64,000 bases of DNA, taken from the NCBI RefSeq assembly GCF_000224145.3, contig NC_020166.2:801111-865110 (forward strand), read 5' to 3'. The stretch is from Ciona intestinalis. Its lineage: Eukaryota; Chordata; Ascidiacea; Phlebobranchia; Cionidae. The stretch's first letter is position 1; every line of letters begins with the position of its first letter. Shown here one piece after another: positions 35,143 to 46,685 of this stretch. The position numbers and the translations under genes were made by a program. Under the pieces are notes generated by a model. The model did no database searches and had not been told where the DNA came from. It saw only the letters and a program-made list of their open reading frames with translations.

Positions 35143-35522
35143 ATCAAAATAGACGATGTTTTAAGCACTGAAGTAAATGACCAATTGATTACAACATTAC
35201 ATTAATACCACTCCACAGTAAAATATACAGATAAAACAAAACGACACATTGTGCCAAAACCTTCACATGTATCCTTATCGTATGGGTTTCAATATACTAA
35301 AGTTTGGTACACTGTGGGGCAAAATGAACTCAGTATAGTTGAGTAACTAACCCAAATCTAACAAATGTATGCGTGTATTGGTATTATGTTAGATATACTT
35401 ACGAATTACTTATCTCCTAAAAGTTCTTTATTTTACTGTTTTCATTTTCCATAGTAACACACATATTAGTAGTAGATATTATCAATTCGTAGTAATTTTG
35501 CTCAAATTTTCAAAGTAGTACC

Positions 35523-35692
35523 TCGTGGTAAGATGGTCTCATTTATTCCCACATTTGGTAGTAATCAAACAATACTTACAGAATTGTATAACAGTATCTT
35601 TACAACTCTAAAAGAGCGTTGTTAATGGTTAAAAACACGATTAGAAAACATAGAATATTATGTGCTAACATAATCTTACCACACAGTAATAT
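35523..35692. repeat. MITE subfamily 2, F orientation
   Basis: CTCGTGGTAAGATGGTCTCA to ATCTTACCACACAGTAATAT. Confidence 0.7.
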
Positions 35693-36388
35693 ATATATAC
35701 ACTCTGTCTTCTCGCTGTTTAAGCAGTATAATAGAAACATCACAATAGACTGCCCTGCTACTAACTGAAACACACGCTTCGCTCTTGTGTTGTAAAAGCG
35801 GGAATGTAATAATTGCGACGAGGAACGAAGATGGCGCTTGTAGGAATGTAGAAACTACAACTCGCTTCAGGTAACTTTGATAATAAACTAACAGTTTTGG
35901 GGTTGTATTAGAAATACGAAACTTTTAAAATATATTTTTCTCGCATGTTCTGGTCATACTTGGTACAATAAACTTTAATACGCGTATATATATGTATGGC
36001 TTCATATACCACCACCAGCTGCATCACAAATCTGCGTTTTACCTCGCTCATTGCGCTGGCATCACCTCGTTGAGTATTCTGTATGTTAGTATGGTTACAC
36101 GAGATTGAGTTACATACTGTACATTATGCTTCTTTCGTACACTATACCCATATATTTCGTATTTTCGTTAAGCATCAACACACATGCTGTTATACTATTA
36201 CACGCTTCGTATTTTCGTTAAGTATCCATACATACATTATATATACACTTTATACATAAGTTAGATACGCATATACATCACACGTTAACCTTAACATAAA
36301 CGACCATACACACAAAAGAAATCGCTTTTGCCGCCATACATACACTCGGAATAAAAGTTACGTATTCATACAGACGCTGATGCACTAT

Positions 36389-36583
36389 CTAGTATGATGG
36401 GGGGAGATGGGACACTTTTTAACTCTATTTTCTCATCCCATTTAGTAGTAAACAAAAAACATTCAAAGAAATATGAAACTATATCCTCGTACTCTCATAG
36501 ACCGTTGTTAATTGTTTAAAACACGATCAGGATATCTGGATATTATGTGCTAAAGGTGTCCCATCTTCCCCCACCCTACTATA
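36389..36583. repeat. MITE subfamily 1, F orientation, near consensus
   Basis: CTAGTATGATGGGGGGAGAT to CTTCCCCCACCCTACTATAT. Interior landmarks are almost all intact, so it is probably a recent copy. Confidence 0.9.
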
Positions 36584-37257
36584 TATTCTATACACGTATC
36601 TTAATACAAAAACCACACAAAGCAATTCGCTTCTGTCACCAGGTTGTATTTGAGTCAATGAGGGTTAGAACATCTGTAACAAATTAGCAATTTGTGCCGA
36701 ATTCGAGTGGGGAGTTTACGTAAGTAAAAGCAGCGTCCGTCCGTCAGCAGGTATTTTAACCAAGCGAAGGTTAGTTAAATAAAAACCGCAGTATACGGAA
36801 TATTAAACCGAGCGAAGACATGTACATTCTTACAATTTAGTAGCAAATGCAGAAATATACGCAATATGTATGTGTGGTGTATAAATGGTATTTGTCGCTT
36901 GGAATGATTTGTGTTGGAATGTACCGAGAAACGGAATGCTTCAAATTTTGCACGAAATAAAAATATTTTGGGATAACTTTTACATAGAGATTACTTTTGC
37001 CTCAGTTTTGATGTATACCAAACAAAATACATCATTAAAAGCCTATTTCCCGTTTTGTGTATGCATGCTTACGAAGAGTAAATAGCAGTTCACATATTGT
37101 GTAGAATAGTTTTGAAGTGCCATTTCTTCATTTGAGTAGAGCGCATGTAAAAAACTTTTGTCAGCATTTTCCATTCTGTGTTGCGGGTCATTTTAATCGA
37201 GTTACAGAGCAGTTCATAGCATTAGGTGTCACGCTGTTTTGCTTTGTGGTAAATCTG

Positions 37258-40200
37258 TTAAACTTTCTGTACATAGTTGCTCGGAAACATCCCGTAAGCT
37301 CCTGTTCTTGCATTTCTTCCTTCCATCCACCCCTCGTCTATAACCGTCACATCAATCAACTTATCGCCTTCTTGTATTGAGACTTCGTCGTCGTCAGCAG
37401 CGGCGTAGTCGTATATAGCTACGTACTGTTAGGGTGGGAAAATTTTAGATGTGAATATATTGTTTTATAGTAAGGGTTAGTAAAAACTGCGTCACTGCAT
37501 GAGAGTATATATATATCAAAGCAAGACACTTAGCAGCAATTGTAGTGGTCACAAATAAAGTTGTGTTCATTCATTGATATAACATAAAACAACGAACCTT
37601 CGGTGTTGTAGTAGGTGACTTCGCTTGTACTGGAGGTGGCTGCACATAAACGTATATTTATTAAACTGTAGTATTGTATGGTAAGGTGGGTGCCTTCACC
37701 ACATGATATTCTATATTTGTAACCGTGTCATAAACAATAAAAACAAAGTTATCATTTCTATAAAATTAGAGTACTGAGGTGTAAGATGGGATACCTTTAG
37801 CACCTAAATCCCAATTGTTTAAAACACAATCAGGTTATTTGGATATTATGTGCTAAAATTGTCCCGTTCCCCTACCCTACTGTATGCAGTATTATACATA
37901 GTTGAGCCGTAGCTAATAAAAGACCTCCCTCTTACCGGTTGCGCTACTACTGGTGCAGGTGGTTGTGGTTGCGGTGCAGAATACGCAGGTGCGCTACCTG
38001 GCGGCGCTCTTCTGTTGACAATATTTTCCACGGGGACTGGACCGTCACGACCGACTTCATGGGGCGCCGTCTAGGGGTGAAAAGAGTCAGAAAAATACAA
38101 AAAGAGATGCATAAAAGAGTATCGGTTTTGTCATGCTCCAACTTGTGTTTATTTATGCTGCTCTTATGCCTTGCTTTTTTATCTGGTTGATTTTAATAAA
38201 AACATTACAGCTAAAATACAAGACATAATTAACTGGATGTTCTTACATTTTAGATTAAAATACTAAAATCAAATTCAATACGGTCCTTAATTAAAATGAT
38301 AACATTGGTATTGGCATATGTGATGTTTTAATTTAAAACGAAGAAACAAAAAGAGAGTTTTATGTATGGGTTGTTATGGTCATGACATCTTGCTTAGCGT
38401 CAAATTACACCTTGGAACACGGTGGTAAATACCTGGTAGCTGATGTTAGATGCAAGTTTCGAGGCTTGGGTCGCTGAAAAACAAGTTATGTTATTGTAAG
38501 CTATTAATGAAATTCTAAAACTTTGGCCTTTGGCCACTTTCAATGTATAGTACTGTTTGAGAAGACGGGACACCTTTATAGCACATAACATCTAAATATC
38601 CTGATCGTGTTTTAAACAATTAATAACGGTCCATAGAAGTAGTAAAGATACGGTGTTATGATTTATAAATTTTCTGCGTTTACTACCAAATGGTACGGGA
38701 AAATAGAATGAAAGGTGTTCCATCCATATTCTACATAAGCTTTCACTAAGTTCGGATTTCCTTTATTAAATAACTTTTATCTTAAACGCACTTGTAATAA
38801 AGACCAAAGTGAAAAACGCCTGAAAAAAGCTTGTGCTTATGTTTTGAGAACGTATTCAATATAGTAAACCTAAGCCACCCCCTTTAACTTAATGTTGCAA
38901 TTGGAGATTAATATTAAACATTTTACCTGTTCTGCTTGATACTGTTTCTGCCACCTGAGTGAAATCCTTTTGATGGAAAATAAAATTTGAACATTATTTG
39001 TAAGAATTTATAAAAAAAAGGTAAAACAAAAGGGAAAATATGAAACAAAATGTTTTTACAATAACGGAGATTGTGCATATACAAACTGCATTAAGCTAAG
39101 ATTGCCACTGTAGTTAATCACTGAACAACATGCAGGACAAACCTTTAGAGCGTTCATCTTGTCCTGAAAATAAAACAATCAACGTTAGATTGCAACTTCA
39201 CAAAGCATAACATGTATGAATACTTATATTAAAACAACGAGGGGATATATAGTAGGGTGGGGAATAATGGGACACCTTTAGCACATAATAACCAAATATC
39301 CTGATCGTGTTTTAAACAATTAACAACGGTCTATGAGAGTCATGAGGACATAGTTTCATATTTCTTTGAATGTTCTTTGTTTACTACTAAATGGGACGAG
39401 AAAATAGAGTTAAAAAGTGTCCCATCTTCCCCCATCCTACTGTATAGTACTTTGGGGTAAGACTGGATCCCTTAGAAAACGCATCCTGTATTTGCTAATC
39501 GTGTTTTGAATAATTAACAAATCTTTGAGGCATGAGGACACGGTTATTTAATTCTGTAAATCCTATATGTTTACTATTGAATAAGACGATAAAAAAAAGA
39601 ATGAAAATGTGTTCCATCTTTCCCAAACCATATCTAAAAATGCACAAAAAAACACGTTTGACATCGAACGTTGAGGACCAAAACAGGTTGGTTATAAAAC
39701 ACGTTGTTTACCTTTCTGTATACTACTTCGGATTGATTTTTCTGTTGTTGGGCCTATATAGGGGAATTAAAAAATATGTTTAGTCGTACTCAAGTGGTTT
39801 TGAAAAAAGCAGGTAAAATTTTAAGATAAAAGTTAAAACCTCTACAAGAGTCTACATAACGAATTCTGATTCAAAATTCAGTTGTTGTTTGCTAAACTAA
39901 TATTTAACAAGCAGTTATACCAATATTAAAACGATAAATGTGAATATATTTGGTTAAAACTTAGAAGAATTAAAGATATGTTCAAATATTTTAACAAAAA
40001 GTAAAGTTTTCCGAGATAAGGTAAACGGTTTCTATATATAACAGATTCCTAATGTAACTGTACTGAAACCAGGTTGTCGGAAATTTATAAATACTTACAA
40101 GTCGTTTATTTTCCGGTGTGTCTGAAACAGCAGTGAATCTCGTGGCTGAAAATAAAAGTAAATAATATGATTCATGTTTTGTCTAGATTTTTATGGGACC

Positions 40201-43200
40201 ATGTTACGGGAACGTGGGACCAAATTTATTATGTCTACGTTATTACCTTTTAGGCCATAGAAAAGATTTAATTGTAATTTGCCACAAGCGTAAGTGGAAT
40301 GATACTGGAGTGCTGTGGGGGAAGATGGGACACCTTTAGCACATAATATTCAAATATACTGATCGTGTTTTAAGCAATTAACAACGGTCTGTGGAAGTCG
40401 TAAGGATACGGTTTTAAAATTTTTTGAATGTTCTTTGTTTACTACTACATAGGATGAAAAAAAGAATGAAAAGTTGTCCCATCTTCCCCCACCCTATTAT
40501 ATATTAGTTATGGGTAGCTTTACTCTATATTGGTGAGGTCCGACAGCGCGGCACGCCAGGGGACCTGCAGGGGTCCAGGTCATAGTTTGCCCAGTGCCCA
40601 CTATATAAAAATGTGTAACAAATTGAATTGAGTTCACGCACTGATTAGTAATTGCCTAAAGTCTGTTGAATAAATGAATAAAAACGTAACTTATTTATCC
40701 TTGCATGCCAGGGCAACAACAGTGGCTATATTACGGGTGTTCTTTTTCATACACCTCGTGTCTACTTACAAGTTACCATGTATGTAACTTTTTGAGTCAT
40801 TTTAAAAATTAAACATAACACAAGCTTTATTTTTCAGGTATTCGCAGGCAGTCGTACACATGGTCATTAAACACTACAACACAGATTATAAACTACAAGA
40901 TACTTACTTGGGTAGTGTGTGTTGCAGTATGGAAGTTTGTTGTACTGAAAAGGGATGATAAAATAAAATATAACGCTAATAATGATAATAGATATAAGAC
41001 ATTATAACTTTAGTTATCTAAGATTTCATACCGATAAATTAGGCACATTTGGATTCAATATCGAAAACTGTTGTAATTAAAACAAGAGAGCAGATTTCTA
41101 ATAAATGGACACAAACAAATACAATGTGTTTCTCTAGTATCCGATAATCTCAATCTTGTAACAAATACAAGTTAACAAAACCCTAAAATGATTTATTTAG
41201 TAGAGCAATATTTATAAATATGTCCCATAGCGTTGTAGAAAATAGTACTATGGGGTAAGATGGGATATTGTTGCTACCTAAAATCCCATGTTTCCCAACC
41301 TTGTTTTAACAATTAACAACGCTCTTTTGGAGTGGTGAGGCTAAGGTTATATCATTGTGTAAATAGTATTTGTTAACTACTAAACGCGACGAGAAAAGAG
41401 AACGAAATCTCTTTCCAACGTTTTCATAGCTCACCCAAATATATAGAAAGACAGTTTATACGCTAGTTGGCGTTTTATTTTATATTTGAACGACGAAAGC
41501 CAAATCAATCACCATCATACAACCTGTCCCATATATTCCCGTGTGTTTCGTATAATTGCGCTTGCTTCACGTTTTATGCATTATTGTGACAGCTTTATTA
41601 GTCAGTAATCGCAAGCAAGGTCGTTAAACATTGAAAACTGATTAATTGGCAATAAAAATGGCAGCTACCATTGTAGGCGTATGTGTCCTTGGACAAGACT
41701 GTTACCAAAAACTGCCTCAACCGAATGGTCACTAATGGGTTGTCCAAATTATCAACCATAAATAAAAATCCCAAAATACAATTCGTGACAAATTACATAC
41801 GTGGTAACTCGCAAACGAGCACATGGTGTATGAAACAGAACACCCGTGTGAAACGACTGTCATTCCCCCGCCACGCGGGGATAAATAAGTTACATTATCT
41901 CGTTCAAAGCCACTTACCCCCTTATAAGTCTTCATAGTAAGTTTGAGGTTACATGTCTCGCACGTGAAGCAGGATTTGTGCCACGTCTTGTCCAAGCACG
42001 AAAGCTTTTCCGCTGGAAATAAAGAATAAAATGATAAACCATTGCACATTAAATATAAATTAGTCACACTATGTATAATATCCTATCATAAGTAATCGGC
42101 CGACTCTTGTGTACACCGTAACTGTACGGCGTGTAGTAGTATACTGCATTTTAGGGCTGTTATGTGTTAAATTTTAAAGATACAATTTTTAAACCCGAAA
42201 ACGTTTCGGTCAAGGAACTGCGTTTTATAGTAACATATACAGTAACATAGAGAAATAACCGACAGCGGTCGATGGTGCATTTAGGGGTACGAGAATATCT
42301 TAGGTTATACAATTTGTTGGACTTGATTTTAGTCTGTTACGTTTTCGTAGCACCAGAAAAACACAAAACTAAAGGTGGGTGAATGCATTTATTTCGGATG
42401 GCTTTTCGGTTTTAGACATGAAGGCACTTAGACCATCGATTTCTAGTGACGTCATTCGTAGACACATCGATTCTGCATTAAACTGCTCCGTAACTAATCC
42501 GCAAATCGAATTACTGCTGCGGAAATCTAACCTGATTTACCACGAAATAAAATGTGTCGAAAATAGAAGAAATTCGGGCTGATGTTTCGCGTAAACATCT
42601 GGATGTAGATGTTAAAAGAGGTGGGCACGAAACCACAATTGGTATTGATGAATGATAAACGCCGGGAAACGTCAGTCGTTATAACACGGGTGTTCTGTTT
42701 CATACACCTCGTGCTCGCTTACGAATTACCACGAATGTAACTTTTTGGAACTTTCTATAGGGCACAGAAAAGCCTAACAACTGACTTCATAATATAGTAG
42801 GTAAGATTTCTTTTACATTCATTGGTCATTTGGTAGTAAACAAAAGCTGTTATACGTCGTCTTATCTCGCGCCTAATATATATCATAAGCCAGACACGAT
42901 TTGTGTAAGCATGCATATTTATTAATAGACTGCAGCAATGCCAATATCTAATGCCAACTGCGTATTTGGTTGTTATTCCAGTCCTTTTTAAACTACACAC
43001 GATTTGTTTGCGGTAAATTGCAGCATTTTTAACGCCAACAATACTTCATCTGCTGAGTTGTCAACCCCCAGCCCTTTTTTAAAAGTGTGTGGTTAGGTTT
43101 TAGTTCAATTTCCATTTAGAATTGGGATTAAACTGCTTTAAAATTGAAGTTTCTGCCGTTTTTCCAAACAGTTTGGTTTCTTACAATTAGGTTTCCCAAC

Positions 43201-43759
43201 AAATAGAAAAGAAATATTTAATAAGGCAATGACTCATGCATTTAAGGACGGAGTAGGGCGCAATGTTCTTACTCAGAGCTTATGGGATCCCATACCATGT
43301 CAATTAATGAAAGAAATTCACTAAATTTGCCCATGCAGTCATTTATTGGAATTAATTAATTAAAAGTGTATTCGATTCCAAATTCGCCAATGCTATTTTT
43401 TAAGCTTTAAAACATATTATTGAATTGTGTAGGCCTATACCTTTGAAACTTTTGGTTATGCTGTTGTAGGAGTATAATGGCAAAGATAAAAGATTGTCAT
43501 GTCTATTAGGGTGGGGTAGGATAGGATATATATTTCATTCGGTAGTAAACAAAGAACATTTACAAAATGATATAACCGTATCCTTACAACTTTAAAATAG
43601 CTTTGTTCATTGTTAAAATCAAGATCCAAAATATTGGATTTTGTTGCAAAAAGAAAAGCCACCCTCCCCCGTACTACTATAGATACCCTACTATTTTGCA
43701 TGCAAATTAAACTTACTGGGGTAGACCGTCTTCTTGCATCTTGCACACGGGGGATTCAT
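37258..43759 (-). CDS. Lasp: LASP family LIM and SH3 domain protein
   Basis: Ten exons on the minus strand: 43759-43717, 42012-41918, 40944-40908, 40145-40099, 39163-39143, 38954-38927 (or from 38966), 38473-38433, 38070-37936, 37639-37598 and 37425-37258. All phases match, giving 218 residues (222 with the alternative acceptor). Residues 1-60 are a LIM domain starting [20 protein letters not shown]. The zinc ligands C5, C8, H26, C29, C32, C35, C53 and H56 lie exactly as in vertebrate LASP1. A linker follows with nebulin-type motifs ([27 protein letters not shown]), then a Pro-rich stretch ([15 protein letters not shown]). The C-terminal SH3 ([20 protein letters not shown] ... FPSNYVQKV) completes it. 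LASP proteins bind F-actin and act at focal adhesions and cell protrusions. The linker is shorter than the two 35-residue repeats of human LASP1 (261 aa), so an exon may have been missed or lost. Confidence 0.93.
37680..37886. repeat. MITE pair or hybrid, in a LASP intron
   Basis: A diverged partial left end (GTAAGGTGGGTGCCTTCACC) is followed by TGAGGTGTAAGATGGGATAC and a right end CCCCTACCCTACTGTAT. It lies between the 37936 and 37639 exons. Confidence 0.6.
38548..38728. repeat. MITE subfamily 1, R orientation, in a LASP intron
   Basis: TAGTACTGTTTGAGAAGACG to AATGAAAGGTGTTCCATCC. The end of the right TIR is lost. Confidence 0.75.
39250..39445. repeat. MITE subfamily 1, R orientation, in a LASP intron
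   Basis: TATAGTAGGGTGGGGAATAA to CTTCCCCCATCCTACTGTAT. Confidence 0.85.
39446..39633. repeat. MITE subfamily 2, R orientation, abutting the previous copy
   Basis: AGTACTTTGGGGTAAGACTG to CCATCTTTCCCAAACCATAT. Two different subfamilies lie end to end. Confidence 0.8.
40312..40503. repeat. MITE subfamily 1, R orientation, in a LASP intron
   Basis: TGCTGTGGGGGAAGATGGGA to CTTCCCCCACCCTATTATAT. The left end resembles subfamily 2. Confidence 0.85.
40535..40605 (+). repeat. Dispersed repeat R3
   Basis: TTGGTGAGGTCCGACAGCGC, GGCACGCCAGGGG and TTTGCCCAGTGCCC. It starts some 35 bp after a MITE. Confidence 0.6.
40685..40795 (-). repeat. Composite SINE, 3' module
   Basis: CGTAACTTATTTATCCTTGC, TATTACGGGTGTTCT, ACACCTCGTGTCTACTTACA and TTACCATGTATGTAACTTTT. 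The preceding TTGAATAAATGAATAAA is the tail. Confidence 0.75.
41243..41416. repeat. MITE subfamily 2, R orientation, in a LASP intron
   Basis: TAGTACTATGGGGTAAGATG through AACAACGCTCTTTTGGAGTG to AACGAAATCTCTTTCC. The right TIR is degenerate. Confidence 0.7.
41690..41905 (+). repeat. Composite SINE lacking only the head
   Basis: CCTTGGACAAGACTG, CAACCGAATGGTCACTAATG and GGTTGTCCAAATTATCAACC are followed by ACATACGTGGTAACTC and GGGGATAAATAAGTTACATT. It ends only 13 bp before a LASP exon (41918), overlapping the donor neighbourhood on the other strand. Confidence 0.8.
42255..42365 (+). repeat. Dispersed repeat R4 without MITE
   Basis: ACCGACAGCGGTCGATGGTG, CATTTAGGGGTA, TTGTTGGACTTGATTTTAGT and TTTTCGTAGCACCAG lie in one stretch. 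Confidence 0.55.
42655..42750 (-). repeat. Composite SINE, 3' module
   Basis: GTCGTTATAACACGGGTGTT, CACCTCGTGCTCGCTTACGA and TTACCACGAATGTAACTTTT, in LASP intron 1. Confidence 0.7.
43503..43682. repeat. MITE, F orientation, next to LASP exon 1
   Basis: TATTAGGGTGGGGTAGGATA to ACCCTCCCCCGTACTACTAT. It ends about 35 bp from the exon 1 donor. Confidence 0.75.
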
Positions 43760-43879
43760 GTTAAATACTTAAACTTAAACCTGGGAAAAATATAATGTTG
43801 TGTTAATATTTCAGTTGCTGAAAACGTGAATAGATTAGTTTTGGCACAAAGTTTACAAAGTAACATCAATATAAGAACT

Positions 43880-44095
43880 CAACCAATAGCTAATACCAAG
43901 CCCATAGCCCAATACCGAGCCTATAAACCTACTACCGAGCCTACTAACCAATTACCGAGCCTATTCACCTACTACCGAGCCTACTAACCAATTACCGAGC
44001 CCATTCACCTACTACCGAGCCTCCAAAGCTACTACCGAGCCTACTATCAAGCAGCATAGCCTACTAGTCTACTACAATTCAGTCTACTACCGAGT
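43880..44095. repeat. Minisatellite of CTACTACCGAGC units
   Basis: CTACTACCGAGCCTACTAAC and ATTACCGAGCCTATTCAC-like units of about 20 bp repeat roughly ten times. It starts 120 bp upstream of the LASP start codon, so within its promoter or 5' UTR. Confidence 0.85.
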
Positions 44096-44320
44096 TAGCA
44101 ATTTAAAAGTTGCTCTAGCAGCTACAACTCCAATGCATTTCCTTTATCACTGGTTCAATAATTTCCGACACAACAACGACGAAACACTCAGGCCAGTGAT
44201 CTGTATCAAGCGTTTCCTAACTTTTTAAATCGCCATATAAGGATTAAAATGACAAAGAATCTAGGAAATTAATGCAATGACTCATCTTAATATAGTGAGG
44301 CTAAATAGTTGGCATAACGT

Positions 44321-44518
44321 ATAGTACAGTGAGGAAGGAATGGGACACCTTTTCGTTTCATTTTCTCGTCTCATTTGATGGTAAACAAAATACATTTAAA
44401 GAATTATAAAACCGTATCCTCACGACTCCCATAGACCGTTGTTAATTGTTTAAAACACGATCACGATATTTGTATCATATCTGCAAAAGGTTTCCCATCT
44501 TCCCCCAACCTACTATAT
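44321..44518. repeat. MITE subfamily 1, F orientation
   Basis: TATAGTACAGTGAGGAAGGA to CTTCCCCCAACCTACTATAT. Confidence 0.85.
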
Positions 44519-44601
44519 GCTCCATGTGTATTATGAACGGAATAACACTCACTGCTACGCTTGACCAAGCTCTAGTATTCCATACAAAATCTCTTTATAA
44601 C

Positions 44602-44619
44602 AGCGCGGTTATCCGCGCT
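44602..44619. promoter_or_regulatory. Perfect 7-bp palindrome arm pair, GC-rich
   Basis: AGCGCGG and CCGCGCT flank TTAT. It lies about 850 bp upstream of the LASP start codon and 10 bp from a second perfect inverted repeat. Confidence 0.45.
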
Positions 44620-44628
44620 TCAAAAATC

Positions 44629-44647
44629 CCATTGTCCCGAACAATGG
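44629..44647. promoter_or_regulatory. CCATTGT/ACAATGG inverted repeat
   Basis: CCATTGT, five bases, ACAATGG. Each arm fits the core recognised by Sox HMG-box proteins (ACAATGG). A paired site is suggestive, but binding is not shown. Confidence 0.4.
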
Positions 44648-44734
44648 CGTGGTCACAAATTGTTTCAAGCTGGTTATTTAAGAATGAAAACTCTTCCAAG
44701 CTTTGATAGCGAACGAGTTGTTTTTACTTTTTAT

Positions 44735-44840
44735 ATAGTAGGGTGGGGGAAGATTTTGGTAGTAAACAAAGAACATTCAAGCAATTATAAAACTCTATCC
44801 TCACGACTCACATACACCGTTGTTAATTGTTTAAAACACC
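44735..44840. repeat. MITE subfamily 1, F orientation, truncated right
   Basis: TATATAGTAGGGTGGGGGAA jumps to TTTTGGTAGTAAACAAAGA and ends at TGTTTAAAACACC. Confidence 0.8.
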
Positions 44841-45198
44841 TTTAATTTTGTTTTAATCACATTTTCTTTTTAACCGACGCTTTTTATCCATTGTTTTAAT
44901 AATTTGATCTTCGCTATCGTGTTCGAAAAGTTACACAAAATTTACGTTATGTATCTACCAATATACAACGAAAACAACGAGGCCCACAAATTCCGTTTTA
45001 CTAGATTATGGTTTGTAACGTTATATGTATGTATTACGTCAGGTGTGACGTTTCCACGTTGGCAGCAACAAACAAAACGAATGTTCTTTCGAATGCGATG
45101 GAGCGTGACAGTTAAATATGCGTGTATACATGACTCTATTTATAGTAGCTATATACAGATTGAATAAGACACTGACAAGGCCAATTAAGGCGATATAT

Positions 45199-45395
45199 AT
45201 ACAGTGGAAGGGGGAATATGGGACACATTTTTATTCCATTTTCTCGCCCCATTTAAAAGTAAACAAAGAACATTTAGAAATTTATAAAACCTTATCCTAA
45301 TGACTCCAATAGACCATTGTCAATTGTTCGAAACACGACCAGGATGTTTGGATATTACGTGCTAAAGGTGTCCCGTTTTCCCCATTCTACCATAT
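45199..45395. repeat. MITE subfamily 1, F orientation
   Basis: TATACAGTGGAAGGGGGAAT to TTCCCCATTCTACCATAT. Confidence 0.85.
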
Positions 45396-46576
45396 ATTTT
45401 ATAGCACTCTATTAGTTAGACTTAATTTGGCTGTTACATTTATGGTGGCACTTGATCCTAACTGTTACTATGTTACAAGAATCGTCCAACTTCATAAGAA
45501 CTCGATCAGGGCCTAATTCTTATTCATGGAACCATATATCATACATATACAGATTTATACGCATGTATTTTAACTTGAGCAGTCAATATAGGCTACACGT
45601 AAGCTGACTTACCTAATACGATTTCATGTCAAACTGTCAATATATCCAATAACTATCGTAGTCTTTTTAAAGAACTTAAATTCGGATCCCAAAAGGCATT
45701 ACCTAATCCTTAGCGGTAACGTATACCCTCATATGTCTGTAATGTAAGTTACTTACACCAATTTGTTGGCGTATTATTACCTCCGCTCCTTTGGGCCGCG
45801 ACAGACGAGTTATCAAAGTAGTGACACAATTTAGCACGCATCATGCTAAATTTAGACTTTAACCGCACGTACACAAAATACATTACGCAGCATGTGTGCA
45901 AATATTAATTTCCGTTCGCTACGAAACACAGACAACTATAGAAAACTGCATAGAACCTCTAAAAAACAACCGCCAAGATCAGCTATCATTGAATATGAGT
46001 AGTCCTTGAAAAATATTATATGGCCATCAATTTAAACAACCTATAAATGCGAATAGTAATTTCCGTTCGGCACAAAATCCAGGCAACTATACTGGTTTAT
46101 CAATGAAACAAAGTTTACTATTCTAAACCGCGCCAGCGCACTTGAGACTTTAACAGCAGACCTGCCTTTTCCGGTCTAGTTTGTACCAGCAACAGGCCGA
46201 TGAACGTAAACTGAACATAAATTATTAAATCCCAATACATTTAAACCGCTAGGCCAATTAGCAGGATATTGCTCCATGTAAATAAACAGACAATAAACTC
46301 CGAGACCAATTACCCCGTTTAAGACTACAGTTGTCAGATTTGCTGATTTAAGACGGTTCAATCCAACGCAGCAGTTGGTCGCCTTTTATGGTAAGATCCC
46401 ACGACTGCTCAGCAAGCTTGTGTAAGCACTCCCTGGCAACAACTACGTAATCAAAGCTGGTCCAGCCTTAAACCATGTAATTAAATCGTTCGTCATAATC
46501 TGTCCAATATGCTTAAGGTATTACAGCGCTTATTGCAGGTTGCGTAACATATCGTAGTGAAAGGTGGGCGTTGCTT

Positions 46577-46685
46577 GTTTTGAATGAATGAATGTAACTT
46601 GCCTGGCGTGAAAACGGCAGTTATATAACACGGATGTTGTGTTTCAAACACCTTGTGCCAGCTTACAAGTTTCCTCGGTTTATAG
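46577..46685 (-). repeat. Composite SINE, 3' module with tail
   Basis: GTTTTGAATGAATGAATGTA, the (AATG)n tail in inverse order, precedes CTTGCCTGGCGTGAAAACGG, ACACGGATGTTGTGTTT and CACCTTGTGCCAGCTTACAA. Confidence 0.75.

Larger units (their letters stand above)
32925..37257. other. Region between homeobox and LASP 3' ends
   Basis: The two genes converge here. No supported exon. Holds four MITEs and a TATA microsatellite block near 34150-34230. Three CTAGCGG motifs occur at 34930-35140, and a short duplicated CGCTTCGTATTTTCGTTAAG lies at 36150-36230. Confidence 0.5.

Noticed and set aside
42379..42582. 67-residue plus-strand open frame in LASP intron 1
   Set aside because: No splice context, domain or match; it starts next to an R4 repeat.
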